Below, in pieces: positions 27,095-36,050 of a stretch of 64,000 nt of DNA. The DNA is from UBA1573 sp034005165 (GTDB lineage: Bacteria; Pseudomonadota; Alphaproteobacteria; Micavibrionales; Micavibrionaceae). Positions within the stretch are counted from its first letter, which is position 1. Every line of letters starts with the position of its first letter. Position numbers and translations under genes: made by a program. The stretch spans positions 62,001-126,000 of the forward strand of contig JAVEVE010000002.1 of assembly GCA_034005165.1 (NCBI GenBank), read 5' to 3'. The notes beneath the pieces were generated by a model. The model ran no database searches and was not told the origin of the DNA. It worked only from the letters and a program-made list of their open reading frames with translations.

Positions 27095-27097
27095 TCC

Positions 27098-27754
27098 ATG
27101 GCAGTTCCGGAATTTATAACACCGGAAGACCTGCTGGAGATTTATGCACTCGGCCTGTTCCCCATGGCCGAGTCCGCAACCGAAAAAGGGTTCGGTATCG
27201 TTGAACCCAAAGAACGCGCACTTCTTCCCATCACAGACCTGCACATCCCGAAACGCCTGAAGCGCAAGCTGTTACAAAAGCCGTACCGCGTGACAATTGA
27301 CACGGCCTTTGAGCATGTCATCGACCAATGCGCCAAAGCACGCCCTGAGACTTGGATCAATGATGATATTCAAATCCTGTTCACCTCGCTGCATGACCGC
27401 GGCATAGCGCATTCAGTCGAATGTTGGAGCGGAGATGAGCTTGTCGGCGGGCTTTATGGGCTTGCGTTGGGCGGAACATTTTGCGGCGAGAGTATGTTTT
27501 CGACCCGAACGGATGCCAGCAAAATTGCTCTGATTTATCTGTGCGCGCTGCTGGATCATGCTGGATTTCATCAATTGGATGCCCAATTCCACAACCCCCA
27601 TCTGGAACAATTCGGCATTTATCAAATCCCTCAGGCAGACTATGTTGCTACGATGCAGGCACATCTGGCCGACGTAACAGCCTTTGATGTGCAAGGCAAA
27701 TCAATAGAAGAAATCCTCGCGCAGTATCTGGAAAAGCGTGGGCTTCTGGTGTAA
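27098..27754 (+). CDS. aat: Leucyl/phenylalanyl-tRNA--protein transferase
   Basis: 218 residues. Transfers Leu or Phe from tRNA to N-terminal Arg/Lys, feeding the N-end rule pathway. Signature blocks: YALGLFPMA, the RALLPI segment, ETWIN, HSVECW, GGLYGLALGGTFCGESMF and the terminal LDAQFHNPHLEQFG. It starts three bases after accC, an arrangement often seen in alphaproteobacteria. Confidence 0.95.
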   Translation: MAVPEFITPEDLLEIYALGLFPMAESATEKGFGIVEPKERALLPITDLHIPKRLKRKLLQKPYRVTIDTAFEHVIDQCAKARPETWINDDIQILFTSLHDRGIAHSVECWSGDELVGGLYGLALGGTFCGESMFSTRTDASKIALIYLCALLDHAGFHQLDAQFHNPHLEQFGIYQIPQADYVATMQAHLADVTAFDVQGKSIEEILAQYLEKRGLLV

Positions 27755-27763
27755 AAACAAGAC

Positions 27764-28696
27764 ATGAAACATTACGACCTATCAGATGTATCCGCTCAAT
27801 TGCCCCAAGGCTCCGTCCTGATTATCGGCAATTTCGACGCCGTCCATCTCGGCCACCTCTATCTGATAGAACAAGCGCGCGCCAACGCGGACCTCAAGAA
27901 AACGGATTTGAGTGTCCTGACATTCGCTCCGCACCCGCGCCGCCTCTTTCGCCCTGAAGATAAACCCTTCCGCATCACTCCCGACACCCAAAAAATAAAA
28001 GCTTTGGAAGCCACAGGCAAAATCAATCATCTCTTCACGCTGCCCTTTGACTGGGAGATTGCAAACCTCTCCGCAGATGACTTTGTCGAACAAATCATCA
28101 AGCGCATCAACCCGACAGTGATTTATATCGGCGAAGATTTCCGCTTCGGTCACAATAGAACAGGCTGCGCACAAACCCTAAAAGACGCAGGGTTTGAAAC
28201 AAAATCAGTGACACTCAAAACCGACCCGCAACACGGCGTCATCTCGGCTACTCGTATCAGAGGGCTGATCCAGTCAGGACACATGGACGAAGTAAAATCG
28301 CTTCTAGGTCGCGAGTGGATTATCGAAGGCAAAGTCACAAAAGGCGATCAACGCGGAAGAGAATTAGGCTACCCGACCGCCAATGTCCCGTTAGAGGAAA
28401 CCATCCATCCGGCATATGGCGTCTACGCAACCTATGTTCGCATAGAAGGCGAAACCGAGTGGCGCATGGCGGCAACCAATATCGGCATCCGCCCGATGTT
28501 CGAAGTGGAAACCGCCCTGATCGAAGCACATATCCTCGATTTCTCTGGCGATCTTTACGGCAAGGCGCTGGAGATCAAACCTGTCGCCAAGATTCGCAAC
28601 GAAGAAAAATTCACCTCTCTTGAGGCACTCATCAACCAAATCGAAAAAGACTGCGCCAAGTGCCGCGATATCTTGGAACTAAAACCAGCTGCGTAG
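27764..28696 (+). CDS. ribF: Bifunctional riboflavin kinase / FAD synthetase
   Basis: 310 residues. The N-terminal nucleotidyltransferase (FAD synthetase) has GNFDAVHLGH and later SATRIRGLI; the C-terminal riboflavin kinase has RGRELGYPTAN and the NIGIRPMF block. Makes FMN and FAD from riboflavin and ATP. It follows aat by nine bases and its 3' end overlaps the converging membrane protein gene by 18 bases. Confidence 0.96.
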   Translation: MKHYDLSDVSAQLPQGSVLIIGNFDAVHLGHLYLIEQARANADLKKTDLSVLTFAPHPRRLFRPEDKPFRITPDTQKIKALEATGKINHLFTLPFDWEIANLSADDFVEQIIKRINPTVIYIGEDFRFGHNRTGCAQTLKDAGFETKSVTLKTDPQHGVISATRIRGLIQSGHMDEVKSLLGREWIIEGKVTKGDQRGRELGYPTANVPLEETIHPAYGVYATYVRIEGETEWRMAATNIGIRPMFEVETALIEAHILDFSGDLYGKALEIKPVAKIRNEEKFTSLEALINQIEKDCAKCRDILELKPAA

Positions 28697-29194
28697 GTTC
28701 TTCAGGCGATAGCCTTTAACGGCGCGTGCCATGCCCTTGGCAACACGATAGACACCATAGACTTGAACAGGCGCCGCCCAAGTCATGCAGGTGCGCACAA
28801 ACAAATCATAATTATCCATGATATAGGAACGCCCCGCTTCGGAAATTTCTGCCATGGACGGAATATCTCCGCTATAAATGCGGTCCACCAATCCTTGAAT
28901 AGCCGTTACATCACCATTCAATTGAATCTCGATGCTTGCACCGTTCAGCATCACAAATAAGAAGCCTGACCAAATCCAGATGGTGCGGATCATGTAAACG
29001 GAATGATGTTCGAGTAGATCACCTTTTTGCGCCTGCGATTCAAAGACATAGGCAAACACAAGTGCAGATGTAACCCCAATAAATGCAACACTTTGCGCGA
29101 ATGGCGTTACAATACATCCCATGCCCAGGCCAATCAGGAAAGACAAATAGAGAAACAGAATTTTATGACGGTCACTGATGGAGGAAAGATTCAT
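28679..29194 (-). CDS. Integral membrane protein, unknown (DUF4870/Tic20-like layout)
   Basis: 171 residues with about four hydrophobic segments (near 10-28, 30-48, 68-84 and 130-148) and a polar loop (RIYSGDIPSMAEISEAGRS) before the last. The layout resembles small DUF4870-type membrane proteins but I do not recognise a clear motif. It is the last gene of the trpB-trpA-mutL row, nine bases after mutL, so it is probably co-transcribed. Its 3' end overlaps ribF by 18 bases on the opposite strand. Confidence 0.65.
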   Translation of the reverse strand: MNLSSISDRHKILFLYLSFLIGLGMGCIVTPFAQSVAFIGVTSALVFAYVFESQAQKGDLLEHHSVYMIRTIWIWSGFLFVMLNGASIEIQLNGDVTAIQGLVDRIYSGDIPSMAEISEAGRSYIMDNYDLFVRTCMTWAAPVQVYGVYRVAKGMARAVKGYRLKNLRSWF

Positions 29195-29203
29195 AAGGGT
29201 AGC

Positions 29204-31036
29204 CTACTTACGTCCGAAGAGTTTCTCAATATCATCCAAAGACAAAGCCACAAAGGTCGGACGCCCGTGATTGCATTGCCCTGAGAGCGGAGTCTGCTCC
29301 ATATCACGCAGCAGGGCGTTCATCTCCTCAGGCGTCAAGCGCCGACCCGAACGGACAGAGCCGTGGCACGCCATAGTGGAAAGAACCGCATTAAGACGTT
29401 CTTCAAGCCCTGTGGCCTTGTCAAAATCACGTAGCTCATCGGCAAGACTTTGCAGGAGAGAGGACAAAGAAACTTTCCCGACCAGAAGCAGAGGGACGGA
29501 ACGCACAGCGAGAGCCCCAGCCCCGAAGGCTTCGATCTCGAGGCCTGAAGTTTTAAACAGATCCGCATATTCCAGAAGCCGCGCACAATCCGTATCCTCA
29601 AGAGTGATAATCTCTGGCGTCAGATAAAGCTGGGACTCTATGCCTGTCTCCGCCACTTGCTCCTTGAAACGCTCATAAACCAGACGTTCATGCGCTGCGT
29701 GCTGGTCAACAATCACAATCCCGTTGGATGTCTGGGCAATAATGTAATTCTCATGAATTTGCGCCCGCGCAGACCCCAGAGGATATGCGGTCTCCTCAAG
29801 AATGGGAGCTGACGGCACATCAAACCGCGTGGACGGCACGAGATCGGCAGAAGATTGGAAAGGGGCAGGGGCATAAGCATTGGTTACATGTTCCGCCAAA
29901 GCTCCGCGATAAGAAGAGGATGACGGCGCGGAATAAGAGCTTAAATAAGCGCGCGGATTAAACGAAGACGGCTGCTGCGCCGTACGAGCCTGCTCCAACT
30001 GCCCAAGCAAATGATCGGTGAGAGAGGTCACTGGCTTGACCTCTTGCCCCATCAGAGCATGACGAATAGCACTGACAATCAACCCGCGAATAAGGGCAGC
30101 ATCCTGAAAGCGAACCTCGGCTTTGGCAGGGTGGACGTTGACATCCACAGCAGCAGGCGGCACATCCAAAAACAGAGCCACAACAGGATAGCGATCTTTT
30201 GCCATCACATCCATGTAGCCCGCACGCACCGCGCCCAAAAGCTGCTTATCGCGAACCGCACGACCATTCACAAATAGAAACTGTTTTTGTGCTGTCCCGA
30301 CATTATGTGTGGGTTTGGCAATCCGCCCTGTTAATCGAACGTCCCCGCGCAACGCATCCAGTGAAAGCGAATTGGCAACAAAATCTTCGCCCATAATATC
30401 GCGCATCCGCGCATCCAACTGCGCGTCTCCGTTCTCGCTCAACACAGGGTAATGAAAAATAGACGCGCCGTTATGCGACAATCGAAACGCCACATGCGGA
30501 TACACCATCGCAAGACGTTGCAGCATCTCTTTTACCGCGCCATATTCGGTGGCAGAAGTTTTTAGGAATTTCAGACGGGCAGGGGTCAGGTAAAACAAAT
30601 CCCGAACTTCAACAACTGTACCCTCATGATGGGCAGACGGACGAACGGCCGATTTTTTACCGTCCACAACCTCAATCTCAAAAGCCTCCCCACCGCGCGC
30701 TCGCGTTGCAATCTTCATACGCGAAACTGAGGCAATAGACGGCAGCGCTTCCCCGCGAAAGCCAAGGAAATTGATATTGAGCAAATCATCATCAGGAAGT
30801 TTTGAAGTCGCATGACGATCAAGCGCCGCGTCCAAATCATCCGCCGCCATCCCCATGCCGTTATCCCGCACAAGGATCAATTCTTTCCCGCCGTCTTTCA
30901 ACTCGACTTCAATGCGCGTTGACCCAGCATCAACCGCATTTTCAACCAACTCCTTCACCGCAGCCGCAGGGCGTTCGACCACTTCTCCGGCGGCAATCTG
31001 GTTGATTAAAGTATCGGGTAAATGACGAATGCGCAT
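29204..31036 (-). CDS. mutL: DNA mismatch repair protein MutL with endonuclease motif
   Basis: About 610 residues. The GHKL ATPase N-terminus shows LVENAVDAGS, VRDNGMGM and GFRGEALPSI, followed by the FVNGRAVRD segment. A Pro/Ser-rich linker (about 340-430) joins the C-terminal dimerisation domain, which retains the nicking-endonuclease metal motif DQHAAHERLVYE plus the ACHGSVR and CNHGRP blocks, so this is an endonuclease-type MutL as expected where MutH is absent. I place the start at 31036, one base after the trpA stop (TAGGATG), so the two genes are translationally coupled. Confidence 0.95.
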   Translation of the reverse strand: MRIRHLPDTLINQIAAGEVVERPAAAVKELVENAVDAGSTRIEVELKDGGKELILVRDNGMGMAADDLDAALDRHATSKLPDDDLLNINFLGFRGEALPSIASVSRMKIATRARGGEAFEIEVVDGKKSAVRPSAHHEGTVVEVRDLFYLTPARLKFLKTSATEYGAVKEMLQRLAMVYPHVAFRLSHNGASIFHYPVLSENGDAQLDARMRDIMGEDFVANSLSLDALRGDVRLTGRIAKPTHNVGTAQKQFLFVNGRAVRDKQLLGAVRAGYMDVMAKDRYPVVALFLDVPPAAVDVNVHPAKAEVRFQDAALIRGLIVSAIRHALMGQEVKPVTSLTDHLLGQLEQARTAQQPSSFNPRAYLSSYSAPSSSSYRGALAEHVTNAYAPAPFQSSADLVPSTRFDVPSAPILEETAYPLGSARAQIHENYIIAQTSNGIVIVDQHAAHERLVYERFKEQVAETGIESQLYLTPEIITLEDTDCARLLEYADLFKTSGLEIEAFGAGALAVRSVPLLLVGKVSLSSLLQSLADELRDFDKATGLEERLNAVLSTMACHGSVRSGRRLTPEEMNALLRDMEQTPLSGQCNHGRPTFVALSLDDIEKLFGRK

Positions 31037-31037
31037 C

Positions 31038-31811
31038 CTATAAACCGACCATCTCTTTCGTGTGAGGTGCAATCTCCGCCATATTAGTGGCCGTCATATC
31101 AACGATCTTTGACCCAGTGATAACACCGTCCGCTCCAAAGCCAATCATCTTACGCGCTTGTTCTGGCGTAGAGATTCCAAAGCCTGCAATCGCAGGGAGA
31201 TCAATATGCGATTTGATAGACGCAAAAAGAGCCGACAATTTATCGGAATAATTCTCAACAGCCCCCGTTGTTCCCATGCGCGTCACCACATAGACAAACC
31301 CGCCGGCTACCGCTGCAATCTTTTGTAAACGTTCAGGCGTAGAAGTCGGTGCAGCAATAAATACAAGCTCAACGCCGTTGGTAGAGGCCGCAGGAGAAAC
31401 CGTATCTGCACGCTCAGGCGGCATATCGGGGATAAGTACACCGTCAATGCCAGCGTTCTTGCAATCGGCAAAGAATTTATCAACGCCGCGCGCCAAAACC
31501 ATATTGTAATACAGCATCAGCGTCAGAGGAATATCGGAAGACAAAGCGCGAATACGCGCAATAAGTTGGAAGCCTGCATCAACCGTAAACCCGTTATCCA
31601 GCGCGATATTGCCTGCCTTCTCAATGACTGGACCATCGGCTACTGGGTCACGAAATGGAAACCCTAGTTCCAGACCATGCGCGCCATTCTCAATCAAAGT
31701 TTTCGCAACCTCGAAGGAGGTTTCAAGATCAGGATAGCCGAGAAGCACATACGGCATATAAACATGCCCGCCCTCTTTGATTTTTTGTGTAATGAAGGAG
31801 TAACGTGACAT
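31038..31811 (-). CDS. trpA: Tryptophan synthase alpha chain
   Basis: 257 residues. Cleaves indole-3-glycerol phosphate to indole and glyceraldehyde 3-phosphate, passing indole to TrpB. Catalytic Glu48 (LELGFPF) and Asp59 (DPVADGP) are present, as are the VLIPDMPPE and phosphate-binding AGFGIST segments. Start overlaps the trpB stop (TAATG). Confidence 0.97.
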   Translation of the reverse strand: MSRYSFITQKIKEGGHVYMPYVLLGYPDLETSFEVAKTLIENGAHGLELGFPFRDPVADGPVIEKAGNIALDNGFTVDAGFQLIARIRALSSDIPLTLMLYYNMVLARGVDKFFADCKNAGIDGVLIPDMPPERADTVSPAASTNGVELVFIAAPTSTPERLQKIAAVAGGFVYVVTRMGTTGAVENYSDKLSALFASIKSHIDLPAIAGFGISTPEQARKMIGFGADGVITGSKIVDMTATNMAEIAPHTKEMVGL

Positions 31812-33004
31812 TATGCTTTCTCCGCCAAGTAAGCGTGAATATGTGCAAGGTCTTTATCCCCGCGACCCGACAGATTGACCAAGATAATCTTGCCCTGCTG
31901 CTCGCGCGCGAGCTTCAATGCATAAGAAATTGCATGAGAAGATTCAAGGGCAGGAATAATGCCTTCAGCACGCGTGAAAATCTGCAAGGCTTCAACTGCT
32001 TCATCATCGGTGGCAGCCACATAAGACGCACGACCCGTATCCCTTAGGTAAGCATGTTCAGGACCAATCAACGGATAATCAAGACCCGCAGAGATAGAAT
32101 GCGTTTCAAATATCTGACCGTCTTTGTCCTGAAGCCCGAGTGTTTTCATACCGTGGAGAACAGCCGTCACCCCTTTGCACAATACAGCGCCGTGTTTATC
32201 GGTATCAAGCCCGTGCCCGCCCGGTTCAACACCGATAAGCTGAACATCCTTATCATCCATAAAGCCGCTAAACAGCCCCATCGCATTTGATCCGCCCCCG
32301 ACACACGCAAGCGCATAGTCAGGCAATCGCCCGATTTGGGCAAGGCACTGCGCCCGCGCTTCACGCCCGATCACCTCTTGAAATTTCCGAACCATGGTTG
32401 GGAAAGGATGTGGCCCAGCGACTGTACCCATCACATAGCTGGTGGTCTCGCACGTTGCGATCCAGTCACGCAGCGCATCGTTAATCGCATCCTTCAAAGT
32501 TTTGCCGCCTGATTGAACGGCAATAACCTCGGCCCCGAGCAACTTCATGCGCTCGACATTGGGCGCTTGGCGCGCAACATCTACCGCGCCCATATAAATC
32601 ACACATTCCATAGAGAGCTTCGCACACGCCATAGCAGTCGCAACACCATGCTGACCTGCACCTGTTTCAGCAATGACACGCGTCTTTCCCATACGCTTGG
32701 CAAGTAAAACCTGCCCAATCGCGTTATTGGTTTTATGCGCCCCGCCATGCATCAAATCTTCGCGCTTAAAATAAAGATCAGCTCCGTATTCCCGCGACAA
32801 ATTTCCCGCATAATAAAGCGGGGTTGGACGCCCACCCCATTCTGCCAAAATAGACAGATACTCCTGCATGAAGGAAGGATCAGCTTCCGCAGCACGAAAC
32901 GCCGCAAGCAATTCATCCAGAATAGGCATCAACGCTTCAGGAGAGTAGGTGCCTCCATACTCTCCGAAAAACCCGAGATCGTCATTTTTTAAGGTCGCCG
33001 TCAT
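31811..33004 (-). CDS. trpB: Tryptophan synthase beta chain
   Basis: 397 residues. PLP enzyme condensing indole and serine. The PLP Lys91 is in GGAHKTNN; the COMM-domain Glu is in AETGAGQHG; the phosphate loop is CVGGGSNA. HTGAHKIN of most relatives is here MHGGAHKTN, a mild variation. First of a tight trpB-trpA-mutL unit; no trpF is next to it, unlike many alphaproteobacteria. Confidence 0.97.
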   Translation of the reverse strand: MTATLKNDDLGFFGEYGGTYSPEALMPILDELLAAFRAAEADPSFMQEYLSILAEWGGRPTPLYYAGNLSREYGADLYFKREDLMHGGAHKTNNAIGQVLLAKRMGKTRVIAETGAGQHGVATAMACAKLSMECVIYMGAVDVARQAPNVERMKLLGAEVIAVQSGGKTLKDAINDALRDWIATCETTSYVMGTVAGPHPFPTMVRKFQEVIGREARAQCLAQIGRLPDYALACVGGGSNAMGLFSGFMDDKDVQLIGVEPGGHGLDTDKHGAVLCKGVTAVLHGMKTLGLQDKDGQIFETHSISAGLDYPLIGPEHAYLRDTGRASYVAATDDEAVEALQIFTRAEGIIPALESSHAISYALKLAREQQGKIILVNLSGRGDKDLAHIHAYLAEKA

Positions 33005-33012
33005 TTTCTCTC

Positions 33013-33372
33013 CTAGGGAAAACCCTTTATAGCGGGAAAATATCGGTCAAGCCTAGTGCTAAGCTCTAAAAATCGACAAATGTCCGCCGAAAATGGTCGC
33101 TTTTGCGAGAACGTCTTTAATAGTTCGTTTGCCGCTTTTCGCTTTTTAAAACTGCGCAGATACGCCTCGACAAAACGTCGATAGCGGCGCTGGGCATAGA
33201 GATAAGAACGAATATCCCGCCAATAGCGCGAGCGCATCCCGTGCTTCAACGCATTTTGAGAAGATTTGCTTTTTCCGGCATCAGTCCGAGGCCCCGTGGC
33301 CTTCGTCCAAGGCGCCCACTTCCGAATAGCCTCCCGTTGTTTTTGTTTCTGTTCGTCAGTCCATACTCGCAT
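33013..33372 (-). CDS. Small basic protein with GPRT-GK-S-NA-KHG motif, unknown
   Basis: 119 residues, highly basic. The N-terminal half holds a motif that recurs in short alphaproteobacterial proteins: IRKWAPWTKATGPRT, then GKSKSSQNALKHGMRS. The C-terminal half is helical and Arg/Tyr-rich (YLYAQRRYRRFVEAYLRSF). A nucleic-acid-binding role would fit the charge but is not shown. It lies eight bases upstream of trpB on the same strand and so may share its transcript, lying downstream of the rplA terminator. Confidence 0.7.
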   Translation of the reverse strand: MRVWTDEQKQKQREAIRKWAPWTKATGPRTDAGKSKSSQNALKHGMRSRYWRDIRSYLYAQRRYRRFVEAYLRSFKKRKAANELLKTFSQKRPFSADICRFLELSTRLDRYFPAIKGFP

Positions 33373-33421
33373 CCGAACAATATAGGAATAAATTCATAAT
33401 AATGCAAGCGAAAGTAAAAGA

Positions 33422-33450
33422 AAAACCCCCGAAGCTTCATCGGGGGTTTT
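33422..33450 (-). terminator. rplKA operon terminator
   Basis: AAAACCCCCGA at 33422-33432 pairs perfectly with TCGGGGGTTTT at 33440-33450. On the minus strand it is followed by TTTTTCTTTT. It ends the rplK-rplA transcript, so rplJL-rpoBC are not co-transcribed here. Confidence 0.92.
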
Positions 33451-33472
33451 AAATTTTTATCTGAAGATAAGA

Positions 33473-34174
33473 TTAGGCAGCGTTATTCAGGCTAGCCAGA
33501 TCAATCTTGATTCCAGGACCCATTGTCGAAGACAAAGCTACTTTCTTGATGTAAGCGCCTTTTGCTCCGGATGGTTTTGCACGGTTGATCGCGCCAACAA
33601 AGGCACGAATGTTTTCAGCAAGTTTCGCTGCTTCGAAGTTTGCCTTACCAACGCGAGCGTGAACGATACCTGCTTTTTCAGCACGGAATTCAACAGCACC
33701 GCCTTTTGAAGATTCAACGGCCTTAGCAACATCCATGGTCACGGTTCCGAGTTTCGGGTTTGGCATCAAACCACGTGGACCCAGTACTTTACCGAGTTTT
33801 GCCATCAAAGGCATCATATCAGGGGTAGCGATACAGCGATCAAAATTGATAACGCCTTTTGCTACTTCTTCTGCGAGGTCTTCTGCGCCAACAATGTCAG
33901 CGCCGGCTTTTTGAGCTTCTTCGGCTTTTGGTCCTTTGGCAAACACAGCAACGCGAACGGTCGCACCGGTTCCGTGAGGAAGCTCGGTCACACCACGAAC
34001 AACCTGATCGTTCTGACGTGGGTCAACGCCCAGATTCATAGCAATCTCGATTGTTTCGTTATATTTACGTTCTTTTGCAGCAGTCAGCAAAATGGCAACA
34101 GCATCTTCGACAGAGTACAGTTTTGTACGGTCAACAAGAGCATTTACTTTCTTGGTTTTTTTAGACAAAGCCAT
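33473..34174 (-). CDS. rplA: 50S ribosomal protein L1
   Basis: 233 residues. Binds 23S rRNA at the mobile L1 stalk and, in many bacteria, represses its own mRNA. Recognised by DPRQNDQVVRG, the GPRGLMPNPK block and the KGAYIKKVALSSTMGPG C-terminus. Starts one base after the rplK stop. Confidence 0.98.
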   Translation of the reverse strand: MALSKKTKKVNALVDRTKLYSVEDAVAILLTAAKERKYNETIEIAMNLGVDPRQNDQVVRGVTELPHGTGATVRVAVFAKGPKAEEAQKAGADIVGAEDLAEEVAKGVINFDRCIATPDMMPLMAKLGKVLGPRGLMPNPKLGTVTMDVAKAVESSKGGAVEFRAEKAGIVHARVGKANFEAAKLAENIRAFVGAINRAKPSGAKGAYIKKVALSSTMGPGIKIDLASLNNAA

Positions 34175-34175
34175 C

Positions 34176-34610
34176 TTAACCCTCCACTACTTCGATACCC
34201 ATGGAACGGGCAGAGCCTTCGACCATCAACATGGCTCCGGCTATATTGTTCGCATTCAGGTCTTGCATTTTCTGGTTAGCGATTTCTTCAACCTGTTTCT
34301 TGGTGATCTTCGCAACATATCCGTTCTTACCAGGAGTCTGGGAAGCTTTCTGGATCTTCGCAGCCTTCTTGATGAAGTAAGTAACAGGTGGGGTTTTCAT
34401 GATGAAGGTAAAAGAACGGTCTTCAAATACTGTGATGACCACAGGGATTGGCATCCCTTTTTCCATTTCCTGAGTTTTAGCATTGAATCCTTTACAGAAT
34501 TCCATGATGTTCACACCATGTTGACCGAGAGCCGGACCAATTGGTGGAGATGGGTTAGCTGAACCAGCAGCAACCTGTAGCTTGATATAGCCTTTAACTT
34601 TCTTGGCCAT
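34176..34610 (-). CDS. rplK: 50S ribosomal protein L11
   Basis: 144 residues. Forms the GTPase-associated stalk base. Recognised by SANPSPPIGPALGQHGVNI and the C-terminal rRNA-binding TPGKNGYVAKI. Normally follows nusG directly; here nusG is 4.9 kb upstream with a terminator after it, so rplKA must have its own promoter in the 265-base gap before it. Confidence 0.98.
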   Translation of the reverse strand: MAKKVKGYIKLQVAAGSANPSPPIGPALGQHGVNIMEFCKGFNAKTQEMEKGMPIPVVITVFEDRSFTFIMKTPPVTYFIKKAAKIQKASQTPGKNGYVAKITKKQVEEIANQKMQDLNANNIAGAMLMVEGSARSMGIEVVEG

Positions 34611-34875
34611 GATACAAACCTTCCTTAGTTAGAGTTGAAAGGGGTGTGGTGCGGCTCGATCTGGCTCCCTAAATAGGGGGAATTTGACCGACAACCTCCC
34701 ACAAACTGGGCTGTTTATAGGGAAACATGCGCCTGAACGCAAGGAAATAATAGGGATTTTGGAGCCTGAAAGGCAGAATAAAGGGACTTTGGATAAAATT
34801 TAAACCGCCAATTAACATATGTAAAATATAATCTCTAATATAGTGGGCCTGAAAGTCTACTGAATAGGGGCATAC

Positions 34876-35973
34876 ATGAAAATTACTGAAGAACGCCAAA
34901 GCGAGCGGGAATCGGAACAGCTGAAGGCAAATCTGAGTATTGCGTCCTGGGAACGGGATCCAAATAAAAAAGATGAATATCCGTCTAGACAACCAGATAG
35001 GGTTGGGCGCGAAACGCTGAAAGAAAAGCAGGACTTTCACAAGGAGGCACGGACAGACGGGACGATCAGCGCAGATTATAGATGTGTGACGATGAATGTC
35101 TCTCCTATGGTCGGTAAGGGGGGCGTTGTTGTCGATGTCGGCGGAAATTCGGGTCGCTATGCAGAATTTTTGGCAAAGTCACGATCCGATGTCAAAGTTA
35201 TTGCCGTCGAACCTGACCCTGAAAAATTCGCACTTGCTCAAAAAGAGCTGGAAAAAATGAAGCAAACAGATCCTTCTGTTGCCAATAGAATTCAACTGGT
35301 CAACAAGCCTGTAGCAGAGGCTCTGGATGCTCTCGGGAAAAGCGGACAGCGTGTGGACATGATTACCTCGCTTTACCGGACTCATCTGCACTCGGATAAA
35401 GAGAATTTGGCGGATTTTGACGCCATCGGTAAATTGGCAAAATCAAGCGGGGCATCTGTCGTTACATTGGACCTTCACCGAGCGCGTCGTCACGAAACAG
35501 CAAATTTGATGCCCAAGGTGTTTCCTGCGGATGATGCAAGTGCCGAGTTTCGTGAAGGATACGGACAAGCCTTGAAATACGGCGCATATAGAGGCGCGGA
35601 GATGGAAGGGCTTTTGAATGCAACTGTCGGAATAAAAGGATGGGAGCATCATGTCGCCGGGACCGTTGGTCAATTACAGATGCATATCAAGCCCGGGAAA
35701 AATGACGCTGACGGAAATGCCCCTGATGCCAAGTATCCGCCAACCTCCCCCGAGTATGTAAAAATTGCGAAAGATATGAATATGATTATGAGGGTTGGCG
35801 AGAATGTAAATATCGTAGCCGATAGTATCTATGTGATCGACAGTGTCTTGGGAGATGTCTCCAACAAATTAAAACAAATCAAGGAACTGACTGAGGATCT
35901 GACTTCCGATAAGCGTCCGGAGAGTTCGAAGTTGGGAATGTCGCCGGAAGCTACAATAAAGATGGGGCTGTAA
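34876..35973 (+). CDS. SAM-dependent methyltransferase-like protein
   Basis: 365 residues. Residues 60-170 form a Rossmann methyltransferase core: motif I VVVDVGGNSGRY, motif II acidic residue in VIAVEPDPEKF, then VDMITSLYR in the motif IV position. The highly charged N-terminus (many Glu/Arg/Lys) and the long C-terminal helical tail (VLGDVSNKLKQIKELTEDL) are extra to the fold. Substrate unknown. It is the only plus-strand gene in the segment between rplK and nusG and has no operon partners. Confidence 0.75.
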   Translation: MKITEERQSERESEQLKANLSIASWERDPNKKDEYPSRQPDRVGRETLKEKQDFHKEARTDGTISADYRCVTMNVSPMVGKGGVVVDVGGNSGRYAEFLAKSRSDVKVIAVEPDPEKFALAQKELEKMKQTDPSVANRIQLVNKPVAEALDALGKSGQRVDMITSLYRTHLHSDKENLADFDAIGKLAKSSGASVVTLDLHRARRHETANLMPKVFPADDASAEFREGYGQALKYGAYRGAEMEGLLNATVGIKGWEHHVAGTVGQLQMHIKPGKNDADGNAPDAKYPPTSPEYVKIAKDMNMIMRVGENVNIVADSIYVIDSVLGDVSNKLKQIKELTEDLTSDKRPESSKLGMSPEATIKMGL

Positions 35974-35998
35974 TCCGTCATCTGGATTACGCATACAA

Positions 35999-36025
35999 AA
36001 AAGGCGGGAAAAAGCCCCGCCTTTT
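35999..36025. terminator. Bidirectional terminator between methyltransferase and porin genes
   Basis: AAAAGGCGGG at 35999-36008 pairs with CCCGCCTTTT at 36016-36025; T-rich arms flank it on both strands. A smaller GTAATCC/GGATTAC stem (35970-35990) overlaps the methyltransferase stop codon. Confidence 0.88.
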
Positions 36026-36050
36026 GAAATCTCTATGACTCAAGTCCGGA

